A stretch of DNA of 64,000 bases from Myxococcales bacterium (GTDB lineage Bacteria; Myxococcota_A; Polyangia; Haliangiales; Haliangiaceae), in assembly GCA_016706545.1 (NCBI GenBank), contig JADJJK010000036.1, positions 1-64,000 on the forward strand, given 5' to 3'. Shown here piece by piece: positions 1-8,600 of the stretch; positions within the stretch are counted from its first letter, which is position 1; every line of letters begins with the position of its first letter. The notes below the pieces were generated by a model. The model had not been told where the DNA came from. It made no database searches and saw nothing but the letters and a program-made list of their open reading frames with translations. Position numbers and translations under genes: made by a program.

Positions 1-1203
1 CCCACCACCGCCAGCCGGGTGTACGAGCTGCGCTTCGAGGACGCCACCATCGGGGTGGCCTGGGAACATGAGCACCGAGCCGACGGAGTCATCCGCCTGG
101 TGCGGCGAGAGCGCGTGGCGTTTCGGCGAGGCGCAGAGGTGATGCGCCTCGACACCGAGCTGGAGCTGGTGGGCGCAGACCTTGGCGCCGAGCAGGTCAC
201 GGTCACGGTGCGCGACTGCTCCCCGCCAGCCCTGTCGGCAGGGCCGGCGAGCGAGCCAGCGCCGAGCTGGGACCAGCCCTGTGCCCACGACGCTGGGCCG
301 CGCAGCTATCGCGGACAAGCCAGCCGCAGCGGCGAGCTCTGGCGCGTCACGGACGCCGCAGGCGCGCGCTCGTTGCCAGCGTCCGCGGTGCCCGCCGAGT
401 GGCTCGACCTCGTTCCAGCGCGTCGTCACGAGCCGCCGCTGCAGCTCTTCTTCGCGGCGCGAGGCTTCGTGCTGGGCACAGCGCACCGACGCTGGCTTGG
501 CCCGTCGCGCTTCACCGGCGCGCTGCACCTGGGCGGCGCGGTCATGGAGACCGCCACCGAGCTGGCGGCCGATGCTCGCCCGCGCCTGACGGTGGACAGC
601 ACCGGGCTGGTGGCCGTGCGCCGCGCGGCCCCACCGCCGCGACGACCGCTGGCAGATCTGGTCGCGCTCACGTCGCTGCCCATCGCGGGCGCCGCGCCGC
701 TGCGAGGCCCACGGCGTCTCGCGCTCGCCTTGATCGCGCCCGCCGCGCCGCCGGCCGCCGCGCCGGGCCAGCAGGTGACGGCCGAGGGTCGCACCTGGCA
801 CGTCACCCTGGTGCCTTCTTTGGCCGACCCCGAGGAGGGGACCACCGCTGAGCTGGCGGCGCTCGCCAGCGACATCGCCGCCGAGGACGCGCCCGGCCTC
901 GCCATGCCCCGCGCCGACTGCACGGCGTTCGCCTTGCGCTTTGCCCAGGCCGCCAAGCGGCGCGGCTTCACCACCCGCATCGTCACCGGCCTGGCGCTCG
1001 ACGGCGCGATGCTCGTCCGGCACCGCTGGGTCAGCGTCTTCACCGGCGGTCGCTGGATCCACGTCGATCCTTCCACCGGCGAGGCGCCAGCGCCGCCGCG
1101 CCTCCTGGCGCTGTCCACCCACAGCGACTCGCTCGAGGACCTCGCCGCCGCCGAGGTCGCGTTCACCGCGCTGCGCGGCGCCACCGCCACCTGGCTGCCC
1201 TGA
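1..1203 (+). CDS. transglutaminase-like domain protein, 5' end cut by window
   Basis: The reading frame is open from base 1, so the true start lies upstream; the GTG at 19 is only the first start codon inside the window. The C-terminal third has a transglutaminase-like (cysteine protease fold) core: Cys in PRADCTAFALRF (codon 919-921), His in VRHRWVSVF (1021-1023) and Asp in HVDPSTG (1066-1068), in the Cys-His-Asp order and spacing of the family. Such proteins often act on peptides outside the cytoplasm, but no signal peptide can be judged because the N-terminus is missing. The region before the core matches nothing I recognise. Substrate unknown. Fold assignment fairly sure, role not. Confidence 0.75.
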   Translation, partial: PTTASRVYELRFEDATIGVAWEHEHRADGVIRLVRRERVAFRRGAEVMRLDTELELVGADLGAEQVTVTVRDCSPPALSAGPASEPAPSWDQPCAHDAGPRSYRGQASRSGELWRVTDAAGARSLPASAVPAEWLDLVPARRHEPPLQLFFAARGFVLGTAHRRWLGPSRFTGALHLGGAVMETATELAADARPRLTVDSTGLVAVRRAAPPPRRPLADLVALTSLPIAGAAPLRGPRRLALALIAPAAPPAAAPGQQVTAEGRTWHVTLVPSLADPEEGTTAELAALASDIAAEDAPGLAMPRADCTAFALRFAQAAKRRGFTTRIVTGLALDGAMLVRHRWVSVFTGGRWIHVDPSTGEAPAPPRLLALSTHSDSLEDLAAAEVAFTALRGATATWLP

Positions 1204-1284
1204 CCCCAGGCCACCCGAGACCGAGAACGAGTCGCCCCGGACGAGAACGGCCCGCGCCGGCCGCGCCCGCCACCCGCGCCGAGG

Positions 1285-2067
1285 TCAGCGCCCCGCGGAG
1301 TGTCCGGACCAGGCCTCGTACTCGGCGATGCGCCGCGACAGCCCTTCCACGTCCTCGCCGGCCCGCGCGCGCTCCTCCGCCGCCACCACGAGCAGGCCCA
1401 TCGCGGCCTGCAGCAGCCGGCCGCCAGTCAGCGGCAGGTTGGCGCCGCGGTGCGCGTACTCCCGCACCTCGCTCACCAAGAACGCCACCGCGCCGACCTG
1501 CAGGTGATCGCCGTGCAGCGACACCACGTCCGCCCCCACCGAGAGCGCGCTCTGCAGATCGCGCCGCGCGCCCTCCGCCTTGCCCTCGGCGTGCGCGCGC
1601 ATCCGGCGCTTGGCGTCCTCGTAGACCTCGGGCTGGGTGATGGAGGCTTGCCGCGTGTATGGCGAGAGCCGCTCGGCGATGCCCTTGGCGGCCTCGGGCC
1701 CATCCGCCACGTGCAGCGCGACCTCCAGATCTCCCACCGCCAACAGCAGGTCGCGCGTGCGGGTCCGCCGCCGCGCCTCGCTGAAGCGCTCATGGGAGAA
1801 GTAGCCAAGGCCGACGCACGCGAACACCCCGCCTGGCAACAGCGACACCGCCGCCGCCAGCGCGCCCAGCGCAGCCACCGCCCCGGTGACCATCGGCGCA
1901 GTCGGCGGACGGCCGATGAGCTCGATGCGATCCAGCAACCGCGCGTCGAGCCGGATGATGGGGTTGCCCGGCGGAGCGATCACCAGACAGCCCGCGTCGA
2001 CCCCGATACCACTGCGCGGCAGGAGTCGACTGCGCTCCAGGGTCCAGGTGGGCTGCGGTTCGGCCAC
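1285..2067 (-). CDS. hypothetical membrane-associated protein
   Basis: A 260-residue protein I do not recognise. The N-terminal half contains one long hydrophobic stretch (about residues 58-92, rich in Ala, Val, Leu and Gly) that could be one or two membrane helices. The rest is charged, Ala/Arg-rich and probably helical, with no visible catalytic motif. It starts with ATG four bases after the stop of the DUF4388 gene on the same strand (stop at 2071), so the two are probably co-transcribed and may work together. Codon use is like the neighbours. Confidence 0.6.
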   Translation of the reverse strand: MAEPQPTWTLERSRLLPRSGIGVDAGCLVIAPPGNPIIRLDARLLDRIELIGRPPTAPMVTGAVAALGALAAAVSLLPGGVFACVGLGYFSHERFSEARRRTRTRDLLLAVGDLEVALHVADGPEAAKGIAERLSPYTRQASITQPEVYEDAKRRMRAHAEGKAEGARRDLQSALSVGADVVSLHGDHLQVGAVAFLVSEVREYAHRGANLPLTGGRLLQAAMGLLVVAAEERARAGEDVEGLSRRIAEYEAWSGHSAGR

Positions 2068-2070
2068 GGC

Positions 2071-3168
2071 TTAGCCTAGCTCGATCACCCCCAGCTCGGC
2101 GAGCCGGGCGAAGGCCATGAGCGCGTCTGCTTCGCGGATCGTCGCGCTGCGCACCAGCGTCAAGAGGTCCCAGCGACCGTCCACCCGCGTCGCGATCTCC
2201 CGCTCCGCGGCGGTCAGCGCCACCTCGTCAGGGGACACGCGCGTTCGCCGCGGCACGTGGTGGCGCGACAGCAGCACCTTGGCCACCTCCGCGGCGGCCG
2301 CGCGCTCCGCCTGGGCATGCGTGTCGCGGACCTCCGGATCGCTCCCGTCCTGTTGCAGCGCCAGCGACGCCAGATCCAGCGCGCCCGGCCGATCGCCGTC
2401 GCGCAGCCGATCGCGCGCCGAGGCCGCCAGCTCGACCGCCGAGTCCGTGCGCTTGCGCTGCCGCCGGTCCACCACCAGGCGGCCGGAGGCCACCATCGAC
2501 GCCAGCGCGTCGAGCACGGCGTAGCGCTCGCCGCCCATCACGGCGACCAGCTCCATGGTCGGCCGGCGCTCCGCCGCGAGCTTCCACAGCCGCAGCGGAT
2601 CCACCGGCGACGAAGGATCGACGTGCGGCGCCACCGCGCTGGGCGGCGCATAGAAGCACGCGTCGTCGCCGCCAAGCAGGCGCAGCGCCTCGGAGAGCCG
2701 CTTGCTGCGCCGCCGTCCGATGGTCAGGCACACCTCGATCGACAGCACCGCCGGCACCCCGGCCACCACCGGCTGCGCGCGCGGGATGAGGTCAAACGCG
2801 CCGTCTCGCCACGACAGCACGTCCGTCACGGTCTCGCGGATCTTGGTGGCCAGCACATCCACCAGCGCGCTCTCATCCAGCGCCCCCGACATCAGCAGCA
2901 CCTTGCCCAGCGGCACGCCGGTCTGGCTGCGCGCGGCCACCGCCTCGGTCAAGACGCGCGCGGCCACCTGCTCGCTCAGGGTCAAGATCGCCCCGAGCTG
3001 CTCTTCCTTGCGGCTCGAGCTTGCCCAGATCACGTCGCCCTCGGCCAGCCCCAGGCTGCGCACCACCGCTCGACGCTCGAACGTGGCCACGCCGCTGAAC
3101 CGACGACGCGACGCCCACTCGAGGACGTCGTCGGCCGTCATCGTCGCCAGAGTGCCTCGCACCGACAT
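2071..3168 (-). CDS. DUF4388 domain protein
   Basis: A 365-residue protein. The N-terminus, MSVRGTLATMTADDVLEW, has the form of DUF4388 (PatA-type N-terminal) domains, which begin with a short 'G.L..m...dvlqwl' strand-helix and are common in myxobacterial signalling and gliding proteins. The ATG at 3168 was chosen because it begins exactly at this motif; the frame stays open further upstream but that extension has no family resemblance. A second unit (about residues 60-150) carries 'G.ll...G.l....l...l' text typical of the region after DUF4388. The C-terminal part has Ala/Arg-rich helices resembling a TPR-like segment. Likely cytoplasmic, regulatory; partner unknown. Confidence 0.65.
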   Translation of the reverse strand: MSVRGTLATMTADDVLEWASRRRFSGVATFERRAVVRSLGLAEGDVIWASSSRKEEQLGAILTLSEQVAARVLTEAVAARSQTGVPLGKVLLMSGALDESALVDVLATKIRETVTDVLSWRDGAFDLIPRAQPVVAGVPAVLSIEVCLTIGRRRSKRLSEALRLLGGDDACFYAPPSAVAPHVDPSSPVDPLRLWKLAAERRPTMELVAVMGGERYAVLDALASMVASGRLVVDRRQRKRTDSAVELAASARDRLRDGDRPGALDLASLALQQDGSDPEVRDTHAQAERAAAAEVAKVLLSRHHVPRRTRVSPDEVALTAAEREIATRVDGRWDLLTLVRSATIREADALMAFARLAELGVIELG

Positions 3169-3342
3169 CGAGCGACTAGCATAGCAGCCGCCGCGCCCGC
3201 GCGACGAGGACATCTGGAGCCATTTGCGGAAGCCAGGCCGGCCGCCGGCCCGCCGGCCTGGCGCGCCGGCTTGCGCCCTCGCCGCGTGACCTACCGGCGC
3301 CCAGACGTGCCGTGGCCAGCGACTTCGGCTACAGTACCGCGC

Positions 3343-4071
3343 ATGATTCGCCTGGTTTCCCACCTCAATCGCAAGACCGTCCTTTTCGGTGGAGCCGCTG
3401 GCGTGATCGGCGTGATGGTCATCGCCGCCTTCATGTGGATGGTAGGCCCGGCCGCCGCCCGGGAGGTGGACGCCGCCTGCGGCGGGCTGCAGTCCGCGCA
3501 GCCCAAGCCGGTGCTGTGCCCCGATGGCGCGTCCTGCAACTTCCCGCTCGCCGCGCCGGACTTCACCGCGCTCGATCACGCGGGCAAGCCCGTCCGCCTG
3601 AGCGACTACCGCGGCAAGGTGGTGCTGCTCAACTTCTGGGCGTCCTGGTGCGCGGTGTGCAAGAGCGAGAAGCCGTCGCTGTCCCAGATCACGCAAGATC
3701 TCGGGAGCGACGACTTCGTGGTCATCACCCTGGCCTCGGATCGCAAGTGGGTGGACATCCTCTACTCCCTGATCGCCTCGCTGGCGCCTGACAAGCTCGA
3801 CCCCGCCTTGCCGGTGGACGCCTCGATGGCGCAGATGCTGCCCGCCTATCAGCGCGCGCTGCCCGCTGGCACCCCGTTTCAGGTCTTCCTGGACACCCCG
3901 CCCTCCGACGACACGCAGATCGGCGCCATCGCCGCCCGCTGGGGGGTCGCCGCCGTGCCAGAGTCCTTCATCATCGACAAGGCGGGCCGCATCCGCTTCT
4001 ACTATGACAACACCCGCGACTGGAACCTCGGCGTCGCCCACACCTGCCTGCGCTCGATCATCAACGAGTGA
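3343..4071 (+). CDS. TlpA-like thioredoxin-fold protein, membrane-anchored
   Basis: A 242-residue protein. Residues about 12-36 form a single hydrophobic helix followed by AAA, an uncleaved anchor or signal peptide that puts the domain outside the inner membrane. The redoxin/TlpA domain follows, with the redox motif WASWCAVC (Cys103 and Cys106) and the cis-Pro loop VPESFIID near the C-terminus. This family reduces or isomerises disulfides, often for cytochrome c maturation or periplasmic protein repair. Two further Cys near residues 46-66 lie before the domain. The ATG at 3343 is chosen because it begins the signal region. The response regulator follows after three bases. Confidence 0.8.
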   Translation: MIRLVSHLNRKTVLFGGAAGVIGVMVIAAFMWMVGPAAAREVDAACGGLQSAQPKPVLCPDGASCNFPLAAPDFTALDHAGKPVRLSDYRGKVVLLNFWASWCAVCKSEKPSLSQITQDLGSDDFVVITLASDRKWVDILYSLIASLAPDKLDPALPVDASMAQMLPAYQRALPAGTPFQVFLDTPPSDDTQIGAIAARWGVAAVPESFIIDKAGRIRFYYDNTRDWNLGVAHTCLRSIINE

Positions 4072-4074
4072 GCC

Positions 4075-4443
4075 ATGGCGAGAGTCCTGGTCATTGACGA
4101 CGAGCCCGACGTGGTCCGCCTGATCGGCAAGGTGCTATCGGGCCGAGGCCACATCGTGCAGACCGCCCGGGACGGCGCCAGCGCCCTGACCCGCGTCGAG
4201 CTCGAGCCGCCCGACGTCATCATCCTCGACAGCGACCTGCCCAAGATCGACGGCGCCGAGGTGTGCCGGCGCATCAAGACCGAGGCCAGCACCAGACAGA
4301 TCCCGGTGGTGATGCTGACGTCCCAGTACATCGACATCACCGACGTCGGCGCAGACGGCGGGCCCGATGCGTTCGTGGTGCGGCCGTTTGTCCGCGACGT
4401 GCTGGCCAACGCCGTCGAGCGCATGCTGGCGCGCCGACGCTAG
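4075..4443 (+). CDS. single-domain response regulator (CheY-like receiver)
   Basis: A 122-residue receiver domain with no output domain. The acidic pair D8/D9, phospho-acceptor D52 (IILDSDLPKIDG) and T82 (VVMLTS) are in place. The conserved Lys of the 'KPF' motif is replaced by Arg (VVRPF, R103), which in other receivers alters the phosphorylation-induced switch. It acts by phospho-dependent binding to partners; no sensor kinase lies beside it. It follows the TlpA-like gene by three bases and precedes the GTPase gene by 16, so the three are probably one transcript. Confidence 0.85.
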   Translation: MARVLVIDDEPDVVRLIGKVLSGRGHIVQTARDGASALTRVELEPPDVIILDSDLPKIDGAEVCRRIKTEASTRQIPVVMLTSQYIDITDVGADGGPDAFVVRPFVRDVLANAVERMLARRR

Positions 4444-4459
4444 CGAGGCGCTCCGAGCC

Positions 4460-5473
4460 ATGTCGTCCGAATCACCCGAGCCCGCGGTGCCCTTCACCAT
4501 CCTCACCGGGTGGCTCGGCGCCGGCAAGACCACCGTGCTGAACCGCCTGCTGGGGCAGCGACCGTCGCGGCGCATCGCGGTGCTGGTCAACGAGCTGGGC
4601 CGCATCTCCATCGACACGCAGCTCATCCTGCGGCGGGGCAGCGACGTGCTGGAGCTGGCCGGCGGCTGCATCTGCTGCTCGGTCGATCTCAAGAACGACC
4701 TGTGGGACGGGATCGCGGATGTGATCCGCCGCTCCAACCCAGACCACGTGGTGCTCGAGACCACCGGCATCGCCGAGCCCGCGGCCATCCTGGAGGGCCT
4801 GTCCCGCCTGCCGGACGCCGTGCGCAGGCGCGTCGCCCCCGCCGGGGTCATCTGCGTGGTGGACGCCACCTGCGCGGCGCCCACCCTGGCGCGGCGTGAC
4901 GAGGCGCGGGAGCAGGTCACGGCCGCCGATCGCCTGCTGCTGTCCAAGCTCGACCTCGCCACCGTGGAGCAGGTCTCGCAGTGCCACGCCGCGCTCGACG
5001 GCCTGGCCCCGGTCGCCGAGCGCGCGAGCTTTCCCTCCGACGACGCGGGCGGCGGCGCGCTGGCGGAGTGGCTCTTGTCCGTGCGCAGCCCGGGCGCCAC
5101 CGCCCATCACCACCACCACGCCCACCGCCACGGCCAGCTCGTCGCCGCGTCGTTCGTCGATGACGCGCCGCTCTTGCGCGAGCGGCTCTTGACCGTGATC
5201 CGCGCCTTCGTTCCTTCGCTCGTGCGCATCAAAGGCTTTGTCCACCTGGCCGGCGAGGCAGAGCGCGGCTTCCTCGAGCTGGCCGGCGACCGGCTGGAGC
5301 TGCGCGCCGCAGGCCCCTGGCCAGCGCCCGGCGCCAGCGGCGTCAGCGGACACAGCGGCACCAGCGGAGACAGCGACGCCAGCGGCCGGCGCACCGAGCT
5401 CGTCTTCATTGGCGACCAGATCGATGAGGCCGCGCTGCATCGGGCGCTGTGGGCCTGCCGCGCTGGAGGCTAG
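4460..5473 (+). CDS. CobW/COG0523-family G3E GTPase (metallochaperone-like)
   Basis: A 337-residue protein. Walker A is GWLGAGKT (residues 17-24); the family's metal-binding motif GGCICC follows (Cys70, Cys72, Cys73), then ETTGIAEPA. A His-rich stretch near residue 215 (HHHHHAHRHG) separates the GTPase from the C-terminal domain and is typical of metal-handling members. The family inserts or delivers Zn, Co or Ni with GTP hydrolysis; which metal cannot be read. A short Gly/Ser-rich repeat (about residues 292-312, GVSGHSGTSGDSDASG) is a low-complexity insert. The ATG at 4460 was chosen because it begins 11 residues before the first strand of the GTPase; the open frame upstream is not family-like. 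Confidence 0.85.
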   Translation: MSSESPEPAVPFTILTGWLGAGKTTVLNRLLGQRPSRRIAVLVNELGRISIDTQLILRRGSDVLELAGGCICCSVDLKNDLWDGIADVIRRSNPDHVVLETTGIAEPAAILEGLSRLPDAVRRRVAPAGVICVVDATCAAPTLARRDEAREQVTAADRLLLSKLDLATVEQVSQCHAALDGLAPVAERASFPSDDAGGGALAEWLLSVRSPGATAHHHHHAHRHGQLVAASFVDDAPLLRERLLTVIRAFVPSLVRIKGFVHLAGEAERGFLELAGDRLELRAAGPWPAPGASGVSGHSGTSGDSDASGRRTELVFIGDQIDEAALHRALWACRAGG

Positions 5474-5677
5474 CCGCGGCGCCGCCTGCCGCTGAGGCCC
5501 CCGCGACGAGGCGCCGGTCGAACTGTCTGCACAACTTGCACACGCCAACGGATCGAGGCGCAGCGCGGGCGGAAGAGGCCGCCGGATGCGGTCGCCCAGC
5601 ATCGACGCATAGCCTGGCGCAATCGCAGCGCCTTTCGCCTCCGTGCCGGCGCCACGCGCGGCGCCGACAGGTCGGGC

Positions 5678-8600
5678 ATGTCGCTTGCTGTAGGGAGCTT
5701 CGTGCGCCTCCCTCCTCTTCCGCCTTGGTTCGCCGCCTTCACCGCGTTGCTCTTTGCGTGTGGCTCGCCCTCTGAGGAGCCCGCGCGCGCCAGAGCAAGG
5801 CCCAATCTCGACGAGCTGTCGCTGCTCAAGGCCAGGCCGCGCGCCTGCGAGCGCGACGCGCAGTGCCCCGCCGGCAGCCACTGCGACGGCGAGCGCGAGC
5901 GCTGCGACTGGAGCTGCTTCGGTGATAGCGACTGCGGCGATCCGGGCCTGGCCTGCACGCCGCGTGGCACCTGCGCGCCTGCCAGCGAGGTGCGCGGAGA
6001 CCGGAGCGCCACCGTGTCGTCCGCGCTCTCGGCCGACACCAGCCAGTGCCAGGCGCTGCCGCTGCCGACTCGCCTGGGCGCGCTCGACCAGCTCGAGACC
6101 GATCCAGTCTTCTGCTTCGACGACAGCAACTGCCCGTGCGGCGCCTACTGCGACAACGACGCGACCTGCCGCTTCGATTGCAAGTACGACGCTCCGGCCA
6201 CGCCTCCGTTCTGCGAGCCCGGGCGTGAGTGCTCGCCCGAGGGGCGCTGCCTCACCAGCTCGCACAGCGACGATCCTCAGATCGTCGCCGATCTCCAGCT
6301 CGCGCCCACCACCCTCACCGGGAACACCGCGGCCGCCGCGGTGCTGATCCCCGTCGAAGTGCGGATCCGCGCCAAGCTGCTGGCGCAGCTCACCACCGCG
6401 CAGCAGGTCACCATCGGCTTCGAGGTCTCCGACGGCGCCGTGCCAGGTCCGGCCGCGCGCGTGCGCTGCGCCGCGGCGGCCCCGCTGGCCAGCTCGTGCG
6501 AGCTCGGCGCGGGCTGGCAGTTCGGCACCGACCCCGATCCGCAGCGCTCGGGTCCACGCACGATCTGGGTGGAGCTGCCGCAGAGCTCCACGCCCAACGA
6601 GTGGACGGTGACGGCGCGGAGCGCCTGGTCCGATGCCCCGGTCAGCCTGGAGGCGTCGGCGCAGCCAGTGATCGAGCCGCCGCACGACACCGGCGCCTTC
6701 GCCGGCGACCTGACGTGGCCGCAGGCCAAGGGGCCGCCCATCAACCTGCCGGTGACCGCCGAGATCACGCCGACCCACGTGGTGCTCTGGGAGCCGTCGC
6801 GCCTGCTTCTGTCCTCCGGCCTGGCGATCTTCTCGCGCGATCCCGGCAAGGCCACCACCGTGCATTGGCTGCGCTCCGACCAGCCCAACGCCTTTCCTTC
6901 GCAGCTCGAGGCCATCTTCGATCTGACCGCGCTCACGTTCTCACCGGACGACGAGTCTTACGCCGCGACCTTCTCCCTGGCGCTCGGCAACGGCCAGGGG
7001 CCGATCGAGCTGGTGTCGGAGCTTCGCTACAGCGGCCCGGCGCAGCTCTCCTCCTGCGGCAACGGCTGCGCCGCCGACGAGACCTGCTACGGCGGCGTCA
7101 ACCTGTGCGTGCCGGGCCCGGCCGCCGACTTCGCCATCAGCGCCGACAGCGCGCCGCTGCCCACCGCGTTGCCTTCGGCCCTGCGCGAGAGCTGGCGGTC
7201 CCAGCTGACCACCCTACGCAACCAGTACCCGAGCCTGTTCGGCGGCGAGGACGTGGTGGCGATGGAGCGCGCGGCGTGCTTCGGCTCGCCGAGCCAGTCC
7301 ACCGCCGGCTTCTTCGGCGGCGACAACGCGACCCCCTCGCTCGCCGCCAAGTGCGCCGACGGCACCTCGCAGGACGTGTTCCCCTACCTCGATCGCACCA
7401 CCGCCACGGTGGTGGATCCGTTCGGCGCCGAGACCTTCAACCTGCTCGACACCTGCCTGGCCGACCTGGCGGTGGCGCCGAGCGGCCCGACGACGCCCGC
7501 CAACCTGCTGCCGCAAAAGCAGTGCGTGAGCGTGGCGCGCTACCTCCTGGCCAACACCGCCTACACGCAGACCTCCGTGCTGCAACCGGCGGCGCGTCAG
7601 GTGCAGAACCAGCTCACCCGGCAGTGGGCCATGCTCCACGCGATGGTCGCGCGCAGCGCCGTGCGCGAGGCCGAGTACGACGAGGCGGTGCTCGGCCAGT
7701 CGGGCGAGGGCACCAACGCCCGCCTGGGCCTGGTCGCCGACGCGGTCGAGCGCGGCCAGCGCGCGCTGCTGCGCGCCAAGCGCGCCGACAGCGCGGAGGT
7801 CGCCGCCGCGATGGCGCCAGACGATCGGACGCTCGGCCGACCGGTCGCGTACTGGACCTTCAACCAAACCCTCGACGGACCGATCGACGACGTGGAGAAC
7901 CCCGAGGGCGCCGACTACGACCTGCGGATCACCAACCTGCCCAGCACGCTGCGCAACTCGAAGTACCTCAACATCAGCGCGAACGTCGGGACCACGTGCA
8001 TGACCGATCGCGACGTGGCGCTGCCGGCTCGCCACTTCTCGCTCTCGGCGTACATCGGCGTGGGCAACCCGCCGGCCGGCTACACGTTGATGGAGAAGGT
8101 CACCACCTGGGAGGCCTTCCGGGTGCGCGTGGTCACGCCGGGAGATCGCCGCCGCGTCGAGGTGCTGAGCCAGCAGCGCACCGTGTCGGGTACGTTCGTC
8201 ACCGTGGCCGGTGCCTACTTCGACATCCCGGCCGAGGGCGGCTTCTACGCGGTCGTGGTCGACGGCAGCCGCTACACGTTGCAGCACGTGCGCCGCAACC
8301 CGACCACCGGCGCCCCGATCGTCGCCGAGTACCAGCCCTACTCGGTCACCGGCGGCGGCCCCACGTACGGACCGGCTGGGCGCATCGCCCTGGGCTGCAA
8401 CGTCACGCAGGGCCTGGTCATGTTCGACGAGATCGCGCTGTGGGCGCGGCCGATCTCCCTCGATCGCCTGCGGGTGGCCGCCACCGAGGTCACGCCGGGG
8501 CAGACCGCGCCGTACATCACCTCCGGCAACGTCATGACCGCGGCCGTGGTCACCCTGCCGCCGCGCGCGCTCACGCTACAGGCCACCGATGAGCAAGTGA

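Noticed and set aside
2257..3342. N-terminal extension of the TlpA-like protein
   Set aside because: Out-of-frame reading antisense to the DUF4388 gene; the true protein begins at the signal anchor at 3343.
5105..5134. His run in the COG0523 GTPase looking like an affinity tag
   Set aside because: Natural His-rich metal-binding segment of this family, mixed with Ala/Arg and in the usual position.
4472..6865. 797-residue minus-strand open frame
   Set aside because: Runs antisense through the COG0523 gene and the start of the lipoprotein gene with no family text.
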